A stretch of 64,000 nt of DNA from contig NZ_CP067041.1 in NCBI RefSeq assembly GCF_016599855.1, positions 806,001 to 870,000 of the forward strand. Direction: 5' to 3'. Position 1 is the first letter of the stretch; each line of letters starts with the position of its first letter. Shown piece after piece: positions 25,834-36,125 of this stretch. The translations under genes and the position numbers were made by a program. Source of the stretch: Bradyrhizobium diazoefficiens (lineage in GTDB: Bacteria; Pseudomonadota; Alphaproteobacteria; Rhizobiales; Xanthobacteraceae). A model generated the notes under the pieces. It had not been told where the DNA came from. It did no database searches and was given only the letters and a program-made list of their open reading frames with translations.

Positions 25834-27303
25834 ATGTTGGCTAAGCAGATATCAAATGCGGCGTACGATGAGGCCGGCTTCGACGCGCATGGAATTGTGC
25901 CGGTGCCGGCGGCGCACCGGACCTCGTCACCGTTCGACCAATTCTGGATCTGGACCGGCGCAAACATTGCGCCGATCAATTGGGTGCTCGGCGCGCTCGG
26001 CATTCAGCTCGGCCTGAGCGTTCTGCAAGTGCTTGCAGTGGTCGTGATCGGCAACTTGTTCGGCGCGGCGCTGTTCGCTGCCTTCTGCCTGATGGGACAC
26101 CGCACCGGCGTACCGCAGATGGTGCTGGGCCGCCTGGCGTTCGGCCGCCGCGGCGCCTACCTGCCGGCGCTAGCGCAAGTGCTGATGCCGATGGGATGGG
26201 TTGCGATCAACACTTGGATCGTGCTCGACCTCTGCATGGCAGCGCTGGAGCGGATGGGCTTCAGCGGCGGCCCTGAAATCAAGTACATGATCGCTGCGCT
26301 GGTGATGGTACTGCAGGTCGGCATCGCAGCTTGGGGCTTCAACGCTATCAAGATGTTCGAGCGCTACACCATGCCGGTCATCCTCGTCATCATGGCCATC
26401 ATGACCGCGCTCGCATTCCTTCGTGTCGATATCAAGTGGCAGTCCCCGTCCGGCGGCGGCATGGCGGCGTTCGCCGCAGCCACGCAGTTGATGACCGCGA
26501 TCGGCATCGGCTGGGGTATCTCATGGCTCACCTATGCTTCGGACTACACGCGCTTCGCCAAGCCCTCGCTCAGCGCCGGCAAGGTACTCCGGGCGACATT
26601 CCTTGGCATGTTCCTGCCGACGGTCTGGCTTGCTTTCCTGGGCGCGGCGATCGCATCCGCCGGTGCGGGCTCCGATCCGTCGAAACTGATCATCGCTACC
26701 TTCGGCGTGATGGCGCTGCCGGTGCTTCTCGTGCTGCTGCACGGCCCGATCGCGACCAACATCGTCGTCATCTACTCGGCCGCGCTGTCGACCCTCACGC
26801 TCGACCTGCGCCTGCCGCGCTGGATCATCTCGGTGATCTCGGGCGTGATTGCCTGCGCGATCCTTTATGCGTTCCTGCAATCGGGTGATTTCGCGCATGC
26901 CTTCGACAACTTCATGGTCGCCCTGATCGTCTGGATCAGCCCATGGGCCGGCGTCACGCTCACGGATTTTTATCTGGTCCGACGCGGACGGATCGATGTC
27001 GCGGCGCTCTACGCGGCTCCGGATCGCGATGGCGGCATCAACTGGGCAGGCCTCATCGCCTTCGCGATCGGGCTGGTGGCGGCCTGGGCGTTCCAAATGG
27101 GGACAATTGCGGCCATGCAGGGGCCGCTGGCGCTGGCGACCGGTGGGATCGATCTGTCCTGGCTCACTGGCATGAGTGCCGCCGGCGCAAGCTATCTCAT
27201 GCTGCATCGCCTCTTCGGACGTCCGTTCGCGTCAGGCAAGCACTTGCAGTCTGCGGATGCGGCGTCGGTCGAGGCCGCACCCATCTCGCTCTCGCAGGTC
27301 TAG
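25834..27303 (+). CDS. NCS1-family nucleobase/cation symporter (purine-cytosine permease type)
   Basis: A 489-aa integral membrane protein with about 12 predicted helices. Typical NCS1 sequence includes FDQFWIWTGANIAPINWVLGAL (helix 1, substrate/Na+ site), GHRTGVPQMVLGRLAFGRRGAYLPAL and WISPWAGVTLTDFYLVRRGRIDV. Members import cytosine, purines, allantoin, hydantoins or thiamine precursors. Neighbouring DUF1989 and PuuE-like genes suggest a ureide or purine (inference). A strong RBS (caggggagaaac) precedes the ATG. It is the last gene before the degenerate tRNA-Phe copy. Confidence 0.9.
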   Translation: MLAKQISNAAYDEAGFDAHGIVPVPAAHRTSSPFDQFWIWTGANIAPINWVLGALGIQLGLSVLQVLAVVVIGNLFGAALFAAFCLMGHRTGVPQMVLGRLAFGRRGAYLPALAQVLMPMGWVAINTWIVLDLCMAALERMGFSGGPEIKYMIAALVMVLQVGIAAWGFNAIKMFERYTMPVILVIMAIMTALAFLRVDIKWQSPSGGGMAAFAAATQLMTAIGIGWGISWLTYASDYTRFAKPSLSAGKVLRATFLGMFLPTVWLAFLGAAIASAGAGSDPSKLIIATFGVMALPVLLVLLHGPIATNIVVIYSAALSTLTLDLRLPRWIISVISGVIACAILYAFLQSGDFAHAFDNFMVALIVWISPWAGVTLTDFYLVRRGRIDVAALYAAPDRDGGINWAGLIAFAIGLVAAWAFQMGTIAAMQGPLALATGGIDLSWLTGMSAAGASYLMLHRLFGRPFASGKHLQSADAASVEAAPISLSQV

Positions 27304-27652
27304 GCATCCGCATCAGCGATGGGCCTCTACACGGCGGTCTTGCTGGACGCATCGCCGAGCTTCAGGCGGTGCCATGTCGCGCCCCGTTGCCCATTCGGCA
27401 AGGGGCGTGAGCAATGTCACCAGCTCGCGTCACTTGCCGTAGTCCTTAATTGATCGTTCGGATAAAGTCTTGCGCGATGCCGGATGACGCCGACGGCAGT
27501 CAGGCTTCGTGAGGGGGCAGGATTTGAACCCAACCAAGTTCGAACAAGCGGCGGGTTCCGGCCGGCCACCTCCCAGCGACCTGGGTTGCCAGCCAACAAC
27601 AAGGCAGGGCTCCCAATATTATGAGTTCGCGAGTAGCAGACCCTTCGCCACC

Positions 27653-27736
27653 GCGCCAGGTGCTCACGCCACTAGACTAAGGACAAAAAGCGGTTCCTCC
27701 TGTCGTGGTTACGTATGATCCCCTCCCTGGGCACCA
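27653..27736 (+). pseudogene. Degenerate tRNA-Phe copy
   Basis: The segment aligns along its length with tRNA-Phe. It has gcgCCAGGTGCTCA at the acceptor/D side, GGACAAAAAGCGG at the anticodon region, TGTCGTGGTT at the T-stem and CCCTGGGCACCA at the 3' end. The T loop is stretched (TTACGTATGAT) and the anticodon loop is destroyed, so it cannot be a working tRNA. It marks the right end of the segment inserted at tRNA-Phe. 27304-27652 otherwise shows no gene. Confidence 0.6.
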
Positions 27737-27738
27737 AA
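27725..27738 (+). other. Putative att site, right
   Basis: An exact direct copy of CCCTGGGCACCAAA from the tRNA-Phe 3' end (21151-21164), at the end of the degenerate tRNA. The two copies bound about 6.6 kb. Confidence 0.6.
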
Positions 27739-27850
27739 TCTGCGATTTTCTAGGCAAATTGCGATTTTGCGCGATCTTCTCCACGAGAGGACGCGCTCGC
27801 ATTGGTACCGTTCGATTGAGCCTGTGGTGGCCCCGCACGCCCGCACCGGG

Positions 27851-29911
27851 CTACACGTCCCTCAGACCGCGGAACAGTGCGCCAAACGCGGAGTCCGTCC
27901 TGTAAAAGATCGCCGGCTGGCCCAGTGGAGCGCCGACCGTAATTTCCTCGCCGCCGGCGAACGACTGGCCTGACCAGACGTGGACCCAATCGGTTCCGGT
28001 CGGCAGATATAACGTCCTTTCTCCCTCGGATGGCCGCCAGACCGGCGCCACCAGCAGGTCGGGACCGTACAGATAGCTGTCCTGAATGGTGTATGTCCGG
28101 CGATCGGCTTCGTGATGTAGAAACAAGGGGCGCTGCACTGGAAGGCCCCGGCGAGCGGCCTCCTGCGACAAGGCCTGAAGATATGGTGCGAGATGAACGT
28201 AGATTGCCGTCATCCTCGCAAAATGCCGCAACACCTCGCCATCGCCGTCGAGCTGCAAATTATCGCGCGGCCGATTGCCCTCGTGACTGCGCATGACCGG
28301 CGTGAATGCGGCCATCTCCGCCCAGCGCATGAGCAGCTCGGGTGTACGGACATTGCCGAACAGGCTCGTATAACCGCCGATGTCGGAATGATGAAACGCG
28401 TTGCCGAGCAGGCCGGAGGACAAGGCGGCGCAGATCACCGTCACGAGCCCGTCGTGACGCGAGAAATCGACCGACTGGTCGCCGGCCCAAAGCAAGGGGC
28501 AGTGCTGCTGCACGCCCGTAAAACCGGACCGCATGAAGAACAGCGCTTCGCCGGTCTTGCCTCGGCTCGCCACCGCCTTTGCGTTCACCTCCGCCCAAAG
28601 TGTCGGCCATTGATTGTGCATCAGCTTTGCATCCACGCCATTGGCGAGACGCACGTCGGTCGGCAGGTACTCACCAAAGTCGGCCATCCAGCCGGATAGG
28701 CCGTAGTCGAGCATGCCAGCGCCGATGATGTCTTCACTGAACCATGCGGCCGCGTCCTCGTTGGTGAGATCGACAATGCCGCAGTGAAATTCACCGAAAT
28801 CGATCAACGCGGTTCGCCCCGAGCCGTCCTTGACGAAATAGCCCGCGGCTTCAGCCGCAGTGAACAAGGACCCATCGTCACAAAGATAGGGGTTCACGTA
28901 GCCGAGAAAGCGGATGCCATCGCTGTTCAGTTCGGCGATGCGCTGGCGAAGGCCTGGATATCGCTGCTCGTTCGCCTGCCAATTCCAGAACAGCCGCGCA
29001 CCAAATGCAGTCGGCCGGATTCCAACCCAGTCTTCGCACCAGAGGCCGGCGACCTTGACGCCGGCCTCGCGGATCCGCTCGAGGCGCGCGAATGAGGCCG
29101 CCCCATCCTTCAATCCGACGATCGCGCCGTTGTAGATCCAGTCCGGCAGGGGCGGCTGACGCCCGAAGCGGCCCGACAGGATTTCGACCAATTCGATAAA
29201 CGTGTCCGCCGCAAACAGCTCGATACGCTCCGGAACGGCCCAAACCTCAATCTCGTGAAACGCATCGTCGCGGAAATCGAAAGCGCAAAAGGCAGAGGTT
29301 GCGACGTGAAGCGCATAATGGGCGGAGGAAACATAGGTCGGCTGCGGATAGTAGGTGTGGAAATAGTCCCCGCCCGCCTTGTCGGTGGCATCAGCCCTGA
29401 ATGTGATCTCGGTCGTCTTGTCCCGGCCAACGCCGGGCTCGGAGCTCCACAGTGGAAACCGCCGGCCGCGCAGATCGAAATAGGAAAACTGCTCGCCGCC
29501 ACCCCAGACGTGCTCGTCCCGATCAGCCGCCATCCGAATCCAAAACCTGTTCATGGACGGATCCGTCGCCTGTAGCACAAGCGCGTTTCCCTCGAGCCAA
29601 ACGATCAACCGCGGCGCCTGCCCCTTGCCGGGCGCAAGCGCGATGCGCTCGCCGTCGATCTCGGCATGCGCCAGCGGACAGCGCTCGACGAGGCGGTCCT
29701 CGATCTCGAAACGACCACGGTGCATCGCGATGTGGTCATGACCGCGTCCGACAAAGATGCACGGCTTTGCGGCGCTATGGCTGAGGACCGGCCGGTGATT
29801 GATGGAGACTGTGAAGCCCGCAGGGCTGGTTTCGAGTTTCGCGGTCATTCCTTCCCTCACGTCAGGCCTGCCGGCCAGCGAGGCGTAGCGAATGGAATCA
29901 TAGCTTGTCAT
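27851..29911 (-). CDS. Sulfoquinovosidase, GH31 family (KERW type)
   Basis: This 686-aa GH31 enzyme closely resembles E. coli YihQ and Agrobacterium SmoI. It hydrolyses sulfoquinovosides (the plant sulfolipid headgroup, e.g. sulfoquinovosyl glycerol) to sulfoquinovose. The nucleophile is Asp411 in GWMADFGEYLPTD and the acid/base is Asp478 in WAGDQSVD. The sulfonate-binding residues are Lys268, Glu293, Arg306 and Trp309, the KERW version replacing QQRW of YihQ; ordinary GH31 alpha-glucosidases lack this set. No signal peptide, so it acts in the cytoplasm after uptake. gaggtttccgag before the ATG supports the start. It is the last gene of a four-gene minus-strand operon with sugar ABC transporter genes. 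Confidence 0.92.
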   Translation of the reverse strand: MTSYDSIRYASLAGRPDVREGMTAKLETSPAGFTVSINHRPVLSHSAAKPCIFVGRGHDHIAMHRGRFEIEDRLVERCPLAHAEIDGERIALAPGKGQAPRLIVWLEGNALVLQATDPSMNRFWIRMAADRDEHVWGGGEQFSYFDLRGRRFPLWSSEPGVGRDKTTEITFRADATDKAGGDYFHTYYPQPTYVSSAHYALHVATSAFCAFDFRDDAFHEIEVWAVPERIELFAADTFIELVEILSGRFGRQPPLPDWIYNGAIVGLKDGAASFARLERIREAGVKVAGLWCEDWVGIRPTAFGARLFWNWQANEQRYPGLRQRIAELNSDGIRFLGYVNPYLCDDGSLFTAAEAAGYFVKDGSGRTALIDFGEFHCGIVDLTNEDAAAWFSEDIIGAGMLDYGLSGWMADFGEYLPTDVRLANGVDAKLMHNQWPTLWAEVNAKAVASRGKTGEALFFMRSGFTGVQQHCPLLWAGDQSVDFSRHDGLVTVICAALSSGLLGNAFHHSDIGGYTSLFGNVRTPELLMRWAEMAAFTPVMRSHEGNRPRDNLQLDGDGEVLRHFARMTAIYVHLAPYLQALSQEAARRGLPVQRPLFLHHEADRRTYTIQDSYLYGPDLLVAPVWRPSEGERTLYLPTGTDWVHVWSGQSFAGGEEITVGAPLGQPAIFYRTDSAFGALFRGLRDV

Positions 29912-29948
29912 CTCGGAAACCTCGGAATGCCTCTCGACACGTGACTCC

Positions 29949-30803
29949 TCACCCCTTGACGCCGCCGGCCGTCAGCCCCGAAACCACACGTCCCTGGAAG
30001 ATCACGATCAGGACCGCAATCGGCACGATGCCCACGACGAGCGCCGCTGATATCACCGGCCAGGGGAATGCAAATTCACCCTGGTAGAGCTGGATTCCGA
30101 CGGGCAGCGTGCGCAACGCCGGATTGGAATTGAACGACAGGGCCAGCAGAAATTCGTCCCACGCGTTGACAAAGGCGAGAATGCCGGCGGTGAAAATGCC
30201 GGGCGCCGACAACGGCACGACCACCCTGAACAGCGCGCCAATTCGCGTGCAGCCATCGATCATGGCTGCGTTTTCCAGATCGCGCGGAATACTCTCGAAA
30301 AACGACGTCAGCACCAAGATACAGACCGGCAGGCTCAGCACCGCGTAAGGCATGATCAGCGCCGTCCAGGTGTTGAGCAGATCGAGCGCCCGCATCGTCT
30401 CGAACAGCGGCACCAGGAGCGTGACCAGCGGAAAGGTCGAAACCGCGATGATCAGCGACATGATCAGGCCGCGAAACCTGAGATTGAGCCGGGCGAGTGC
30501 ATAGGCGGCTAGGACGGAGACCAGCAGCGTCAACGCCGTCGACAGCAGCGCGACCATGAAGCTGTTGAACAGGAAGGTGAGCAGCGGCTGGTCGGAGAAC
30601 GCCTGCACATAGTTCTGCAGCGTCGGCGTGCGCGGCAACCAGGTGATCGGCTTCAGGGTCAGTTCCGCCTCAGTCTTGAACGAGGTGAGAAGGATCCACA
30701 GCGCCGGAAACAATCCGTTGATGATGAGGATCAGCGCCGCCAGCACGCGTAGCGGCTTGCCCGACAGGAGCGATCCGGCTCTCGAAATGGCGTCCGTGGT
30801 CAT
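29949..30803 (-). CDS. Sugar ABC transporter permease (MalG type)
   Basis: A 284-aa inner-membrane permease with about six helices. The cytoplasmic EAA loop is LENAAMIDGCTRIGALFRVVVPLSAPG. It belongs to the CUT1 family that imports oligosaccharides and glycerol-glycosides. It overlaps the upstream permease by 4 bp and is followed after 37 bp by the sulfoquinovosidase. By analogy with SmoG of Agrobacterium it probably imports sulfoquinovosyl glycerol (inference from context). Confidence 0.9.
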   Translation of the reverse strand: MTTDAISRAGSLLSGKPLRVLAALILIINGLFPALWILLTSFKTEAELTLKPITWLPRTPTLQNYVQAFSDQPLLTFLFNSFMVALLSTALTLLVSVLAAYALARLNLRFRGLIMSLIIAVSTFPLVTLLVPLFETMRALDLLNTWTALIMPYAVLSLPVCILVLTSFFESIPRDLENAAMIDGCTRIGALFRVVVPLSAPGIFTAGILAFVNAWDEFLLALSFNSNPALRTLPVGIQLYQGEFAFPWPVISAALVVGIVPIAVLIVIFQGRVVSGLTAGGVKG

Positions 30804-31747
30804 TCGACCGCCTCGCTGCCGCGGATCATGCGCAGATAGAGCGCCGTCACAGCCATGGAGAGAATGAACATCACCACCGCAAGCGCCGACCCGTAGCCGA
30901 GATCGAGAAACGAGACGGTGTTTTGATGGATATACATGGCGAGCGTCACGGTCGACGTGCCCGGTCCGCCGCCCGTCATCATATAGGGAATGTCGAAGGT
31001 CTGCAGCGCGGTGATGGTCCGGAAGATCAGCGCAACCACGATCGTCGGCTTGAGCAGCGGCAGCGTGATCAGAAGAAACTTCCGCACGAGGCCTGCCCCA
31101 TCGACATCCGCCGCCTCATAGAGCGATCGGGGAATGGTCTGCAGGCCAGCGAGAATGATCAGCGCCATGAAAGACGACGTCTTCCAGATGATGGTGAGGC
31201 AGATCGCGGCAAAGGCGAGCCGTGACGAATTGAACCAGATAATGCCGGACAGGCCGAACCTCTGCAGCACGTCGTTGACGACGCCATATTCAGAATGAAA
31301 GAACCAGGCGAAGATCAGGCCCGCGAAGGAAAGGGGCAGCGCCCACGGGACGAGCAGCGAAAGCCGCGCCGGCCAACGCATTTGAAACGGAAGATTGGCA
31401 AGCAGCGCAAGGGCGAGACCGACGATCAGCGCGCCGGGAACCGTGATCAGCGCAATGAGGATGGTGTTCCAGGCCGCCTGCCAGAATACCGGATCCTCGA
31501 TCATCTGCTGGAAATTCGCGAGCCCGGCGAAGCGCGCCGGCACCCCCGACGTGAGCGACAGGTCGAGGAAGCTCGTATAAATGAGCTTGCAGACCGGATA
31601 GCCGATCACCACGGCGAGCAGGATGGCGGCCGGCGCAAGCAGCAGGGCGCCGAGCGTTGCCTCGCCGGGATCAAGCAGGCGTGACCACCGTGCGCGACGC
31701 GGTTTGGCGCGACCCGTTGCCCGCGCGAGTGGGAATGATGTCGTCAT
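30800..31747 (-). CDS. Sugar ABC transporter permease (MalF/UgpA type)
   Basis: A 315-aa CUT1 permease with six predicted helices and the EAA loop LYEAADVDGAGLVRKFLLITLPLLKPT. The frame extends upstream 17 codons, but the ATG at 31747 gives the normal cytoplasmic N-terminus before helix 1. It pairs with the MalG-type permease (4-bp overlap) and lies 81 bp downstream of the binding-protein gene. It is the counterpart of SmoE. No ATP-binding subunit is encoded in the cluster. Confidence 0.9.
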   Translation of the reverse strand: MTTSFPLARATGRAKPRRARWSRLLDPGEATLGALLLAPAAILLAVVIGYPVCKLIYTSFLDLSLTSGVPARFAGLANFQQMIEDPVFWQAAWNTILIALITVPGALIVGLALALLANLPFQMRWPARLSLLVPWALPLSFAGLIFAWFFHSEYGVVNDVLQRFGLSGIIWFNSSRLAFAAICLTIIWKTSSFMALIILAGLQTIPRSLYEAADVDGAGLVRKFLLITLPLLKPTIVVALIFRTITALQTFDIPYMMTGGGPGTSTVTLAMYIHQNTVSFLDLGYGSALAVVMFILSMAVTALYLRMIRGSEAVE

Positions 31748-31828
31748 GAAATCCGGTCCGGATTGCCAAAAGCGCAGCGCAGCTTGTGGTGGCAGCAAGC
31801 AACGTGTGAACGGAAGAGCGGACTAGCC

Positions 31829-33106
<1,278 letters not shown>

Positions 33107-33375
33107 TCAATTATCCCGGCGCCGCCCACTGAACACTGCGCTCGATCGAAACATCGAACAACTAAGCTTCTTGGGATCGCGCACAGATCCGGTCATCACT
33201 GGGCCGCCTCGGGATGCCGTCGCAGCGCTATGATTTTCAGGTTTACACAGATCGCTGTCAAGCCACTTCCCGTTGCGGCTCCAACCGCATTGGCAATCGA
33301 CATTAATGCATTTCTGGGCCGATCTTGTGAGATCTGATTGATTTCCGACAACCGATCACCTACGCTTCAATGCTG

Positions 33376-33391
33376 ATAATAGCGCTATTAT
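33376..33391. promoter_or_regulatory. LacI-type operator candidate (16-bp perfect palindrome)
   Basis: ATAATAGCGCTATTAT is a perfect 16-bp palindrome with a central CG, the form expected of a LacI/GalR operator. It lies 11 bp upstream of the LacI gene start at 33403 and in the divergent region facing the binding-protein gene. The rest of 33062-33375 holds the divergent promoters; no second copy was seen. Confidence 0.6.
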
Positions 33392-33402
33392 TTCCAAGGT
33401 CG

Positions 33403-34443
33403 ATGCCTTCATCAAAGCCCATACGCGCCCGGCGCAAGATGCAGCGGGTCACGATCATGGATGTGGCGGCGCGCGCCGAGCTCTCGCCATCCACCGTGTC
33501 TCTCTATTTCCGGAAGCCCAACGCGGTTTCGGCCGCGGCAAGCCGGTCGATCGCACGTGCCATCGAGGCGCTCGACTATGTGCCGAACCTGATGGCGGGC
33601 GGACTCGCCGCGGCCTCATCGCGCGTCGCGAGCATTATTGTCCCCTCGGTCCGCAACGCGTTCTTTGCCGAGACCGTTGCCGCGATACAGTCCGAGCTCG
33701 GCAAGCATCGCCTCCAGGTGATGCTCGGGCATACCGAATATGACGAGCGCGACGAGGAAGACTTGGTGCGGACGGCCCTATCCTGGGCGCCCGCTGCGAT
33801 CATCCTGACCGGCCTCTCGCACAGCGCCGTCACACGACGGCTGTTGCACGACAGCAAGGTGCCTGTTGTCGAGATCTGGGAGCTCGGCCGACAGCCGATG
33901 GACATGGCCGTAGGCTTCCATCACGCGCAGGTCGGCAGCACCGCTGCGTCTCACCTCATGCAGCGCGGGCGCAAACGGCTGGTGTTTCTCGGGGCTCGCC
34001 TGCAAGAGGATCAGCGGGCTGCGCAGCGTGCGCAGGGTTTCATCGAGACCGCGCGGAGTATGCCCAACGTCAGTGCAGAGATCATCCGGCATCCGGCGCC
34101 TGCAACCGCCGAGGTGGGCGCGATGCTGCTCGCGGAGGCCTTGCGGCGCTTTCCCGAGGTCAACGGCATTGCCTGTTCCAATGATCATGTCGCGCTGGGC
34201 GCGATTTTCGAATGCCAGCGCCTCGGCGTCGCGATCCCCGAGCGTTTGTCGGTGGTCGGTTTCGGCGATTTGAGCTTCAGCGCGGCGTGCAATCCGTCAA
34301 TGACCACGATTCGTCCGCCGGGCGATCTCATAGGGAAGGAAGCTGCCCGGCTCATCATTGCAAGGATTGCAAGCACTGACGGCGAGACGGAGCGGGCTGT
34401 GATCGACACTCGTTTCTCTCTGCTCCACAGGCAAAGCAGCTGA
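33403..34443 (+). CDS. LacI-family transcriptional regulator
   Basis: A 346-aa LacI/GalR regulator. The N-terminal HTH is VTIMDVAARAELSPSTVSLYFRKP with hinge YVPNLMAGGLAA. A periplasmic-binding-protein-like effector domain follows (ASIIVPSVRNAFFAETVAAIQ; GIACSNDHVALGA; LSVVGFGDLSFS). The first ATG (33370) would place the palindrome inside the gene; starting at 33403 (MPSSKP) leaves the operator just upstream, so this start is preferred, and 33439 is also possible. It probably represses the divergent sulfoquinovoside operon until a sulfosugar binds (inference). Confidence 0.88.
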   Translation: MPSSKPIRARRKMQRVTIMDVAARAELSPSTVSLYFRKPNAVSAAASRSIARAIEALDYVPNLMAGGLAAASSRVASIIVPSVRNAFFAETVAAIQSELGKHRLQVMLGHTEYDERDEEDLVRTALSWAPAAIILTGLSHSAVTRRLLHDSKVPVVEIWELGRQPMDMAVGFHHAQVGSTAASHLMQRGRKRLVFLGARLQEDQRAAQRAQGFIETARSMPNVSAEIIRHPAPATAEVGAMLLAEALRRFPEVNGIACSNDHVALGAIFECQRLGVAIPERLSVVGFGDLSFSAACNPSMTTIRPPGDLIGKEAARLIIARIASTDGETERAVIDTRFSLLHRQSS

Positions 34444-34600
34444 CCTGGCATCGCCAGTGCCCGCTTCCGAAGTCCGTGCCAGCGCACCATATCGCAGGTT
34501 TGCCGGGTGTGCGGAAAGGCGGTCGCGCTCCTCCGTCACCTTGCCAAGCTCTCACGCCACCATGCTGAGTTCTCATATCCGATACGCTGAGGGGGAGAGG

Positions 34601-34883
34601 ATGGCACCGCATTTTGGTGTTCCCGAGTTCGGTTTCCTGCTGCGTGGGCGTTGCTGCGCACCTGTGGTCATAAATGGGTCGCATGGATCGTCTGCATTTA
34701 CATCGGGATATTTCAGGGCACTCCGCTGCTGCTGCAGCTTTTGTCGTGTATTGCGGATTGGCGCAAACCGGGCTGAAGGTCGACGCGTCCGTTGCGGTGG
34801 CGATCGGTTTCACCGTGAATGCCTGCGCCTTTCTCGGTGAGATCTGGCGCGGAGCGATACAGGGGCTGCGGCCATCTTTTTGA
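34601..34883 (+). pseudogene. Broken polar amino acid ABC permease (HisM type)
   Basis: Pieces of a His/Glu/Gln/Arg-type permease are readable but not in one frame. Frame A has WVAWIVCIYIGIFQGTPLLLQL. One base later, frame B continues FVVYCGLAQTGLKVDASVAVAI and NACAFLGEIWRGAIQGLR, the EAA-like loop. One T appears to be missing in ctttt near 34740. The N-terminal part (from the ATG at 34601) also looks internally deleted, and the C-terminus is lost at the junction with the next fragment. Confidence 0.7.
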
Positions 34884-35068
34884 TTTTTGACGGCTTCACC
34901 GCCTCGACCACGGGCGGAAGTTTCAGTCAGGTGGTGTTCAACTTCCAGCTTAGTCCGCGCCTCATCGGCCAGGGTCTGTTGCTCGCGCTCGTGGTCGGCC
35001 TGTTTGGCGGACTGTTTCCCGCACTCCGCGCCGCCCGCATGCCGATCGTCGCCGGGCTCTACGGCTAA
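34880..35068 (+). pseudogene. C-terminal fragment of an FtsX/MacB-type ABC permease
   Basis: The 62 codons carry the last part of an FtsX-domain permease (FQLSPRLIGQGLLLALVVGL, then GGLFPALRAARMPIV). The rest of the gene is absent, and the fragment abuts the previous pseudogene within a few bases. This indicates a deletion or recombination scar. 35069-35440 is AT-richer and shows nothing recognisable. Confidence 0.65.
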
Positions 35069-35440
35069 TCGTTTCCACCCATATGACGGATCGGGAGTCT
35101 GCTCACGATTATATAGATGATCTTGCCCTTGAAAATTGCAAAGACATTTCAACGATGTATGAGTTCGCAATTTTATTCTGAACGGGAACCATTCCTCTCG
35201 GTGTCGAACTTCCTGCAGACCCACTTGCTCGCCGCAATCGCTCGCTGTACGCGCCCGGCCATAGCTGATATGCTTTTTGCCATTGGGACGGTAAACGGCA
35301 GCTCGCCAACCGACTTTTCTGCGAGGCGGCCTTCTGATCGGATCTCGATCCCGCTCGCGGTTCTACGCTTTTCTTCGACGTAACGCTGAACAAATCGTCC
35401 ATGGCTGCCGCGTCCACCCCTTCACATTGGGAGATGTGCC

Positions 35441-36073
35441 ATGGCTGCATCGGACTGGCGTCTCGAAGGCGAATGGATGAAGAATTGCAACTGCGCATTC
35501 GGCTGCCCCTGCGATTTCAACGCGCCGCCGACCCACGGCTATTGCAAGGGGCTGTTCGCCATGCGCATCGCCCAGGGACATTTCGAAGGGACCAGGCTTG
35601 ACGGTCTCTGTTTCGCGATCATTGTCGATTTCCCCGGAGCGCTGCATGAGGGCAACGGGACGATCCAGCCCATTATCGACGAACGCGCCACGCCGGAGCA
35701 GCGCCAGGCGTTGTTCGATGTCTTTTCGGGCAAGCATTCTGCCGAGGGCACGCTTTTCCAGATCGTCAGCCTGATCGTCACCAAGATCCACGATCCGGTC
35801 TTTGCGCCGTTCGAGTTTTCCTTCGACAAGAACGGACGCGTCGCCAAGCTCGTCGCCAAGGGCGTTCTCGAGACCGACGTCGAGCCGATCAAGAACCCGG
35901 TGACGGGTACTCCGCACCGCATTCAGGTCGTGATGCCCGAGGGCTTTGAGCATAGGGCTGCCGAAATCGCGTCCGCCAACATCCGCTCGACCGGCGCGAT
36001 TCCGTTCGAAACCCGAGGCACGCACGGCTCGCTGGCCACCGTCGTGCAGACGCCTGACGGCGTCGCGGCGTGA
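35441..36073 (+). CDS. DUF1326 domain-containing protein
   Basis: A 210-aa soluble protein. The family signature is the cysteine cluster near the N-terminus, WMKNCNCAFGCPCDFNAPPTHGYC, followed by LDGLCFAIIVDFPGALHEGNG and a C-terminal domain. Five cysteines in the first 45 residues suggest a metal or redox site. Genes of this family are often next to DUF2182 membrane proteins, as here (52 bp downstream). No function is established. Confidence 0.88.
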   Translation: MAASDWRLEGEWMKNCNCAFGCPCDFNAPPTHGYCKGLFAMRIAQGHFEGTRLDGLCFAIIVDFPGALHEGNGTIQPIIDERATPEQRQALFDVFSGKHSAEGTLFQIVSLIVTKIHDPVFAPFEFSFDKNGRVAKLVAKGVLETDVEPIKNPVTGTPHRIQVVMPEGFEHRAAEIASANIRSTGAIPFETRGTHGSLATVVQTPDGVAA

Positions 36074-36125
36074 TGCCGCGCTGAAATCAAGAGGTCGACT
36101 CGGCCACATCAGGGCGGGCAAGCCC

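Noticed and set aside
27505-27545. tRNA T-arm-like sequence on the minus strand (gggttcaaatcctgcc)
   Set aside because: No matching acceptor, D or anticodon arm could be found within tRNA distance, and the T stem has mismatches; it may be a chance match or another remnant.
27653-27736. A functional class II tRNA (84 nt)
   Set aside because: The T loop is 11 nt without TTC, and the anticodon stem does not pair; it aligns instead as a decayed tRNA-Phe.
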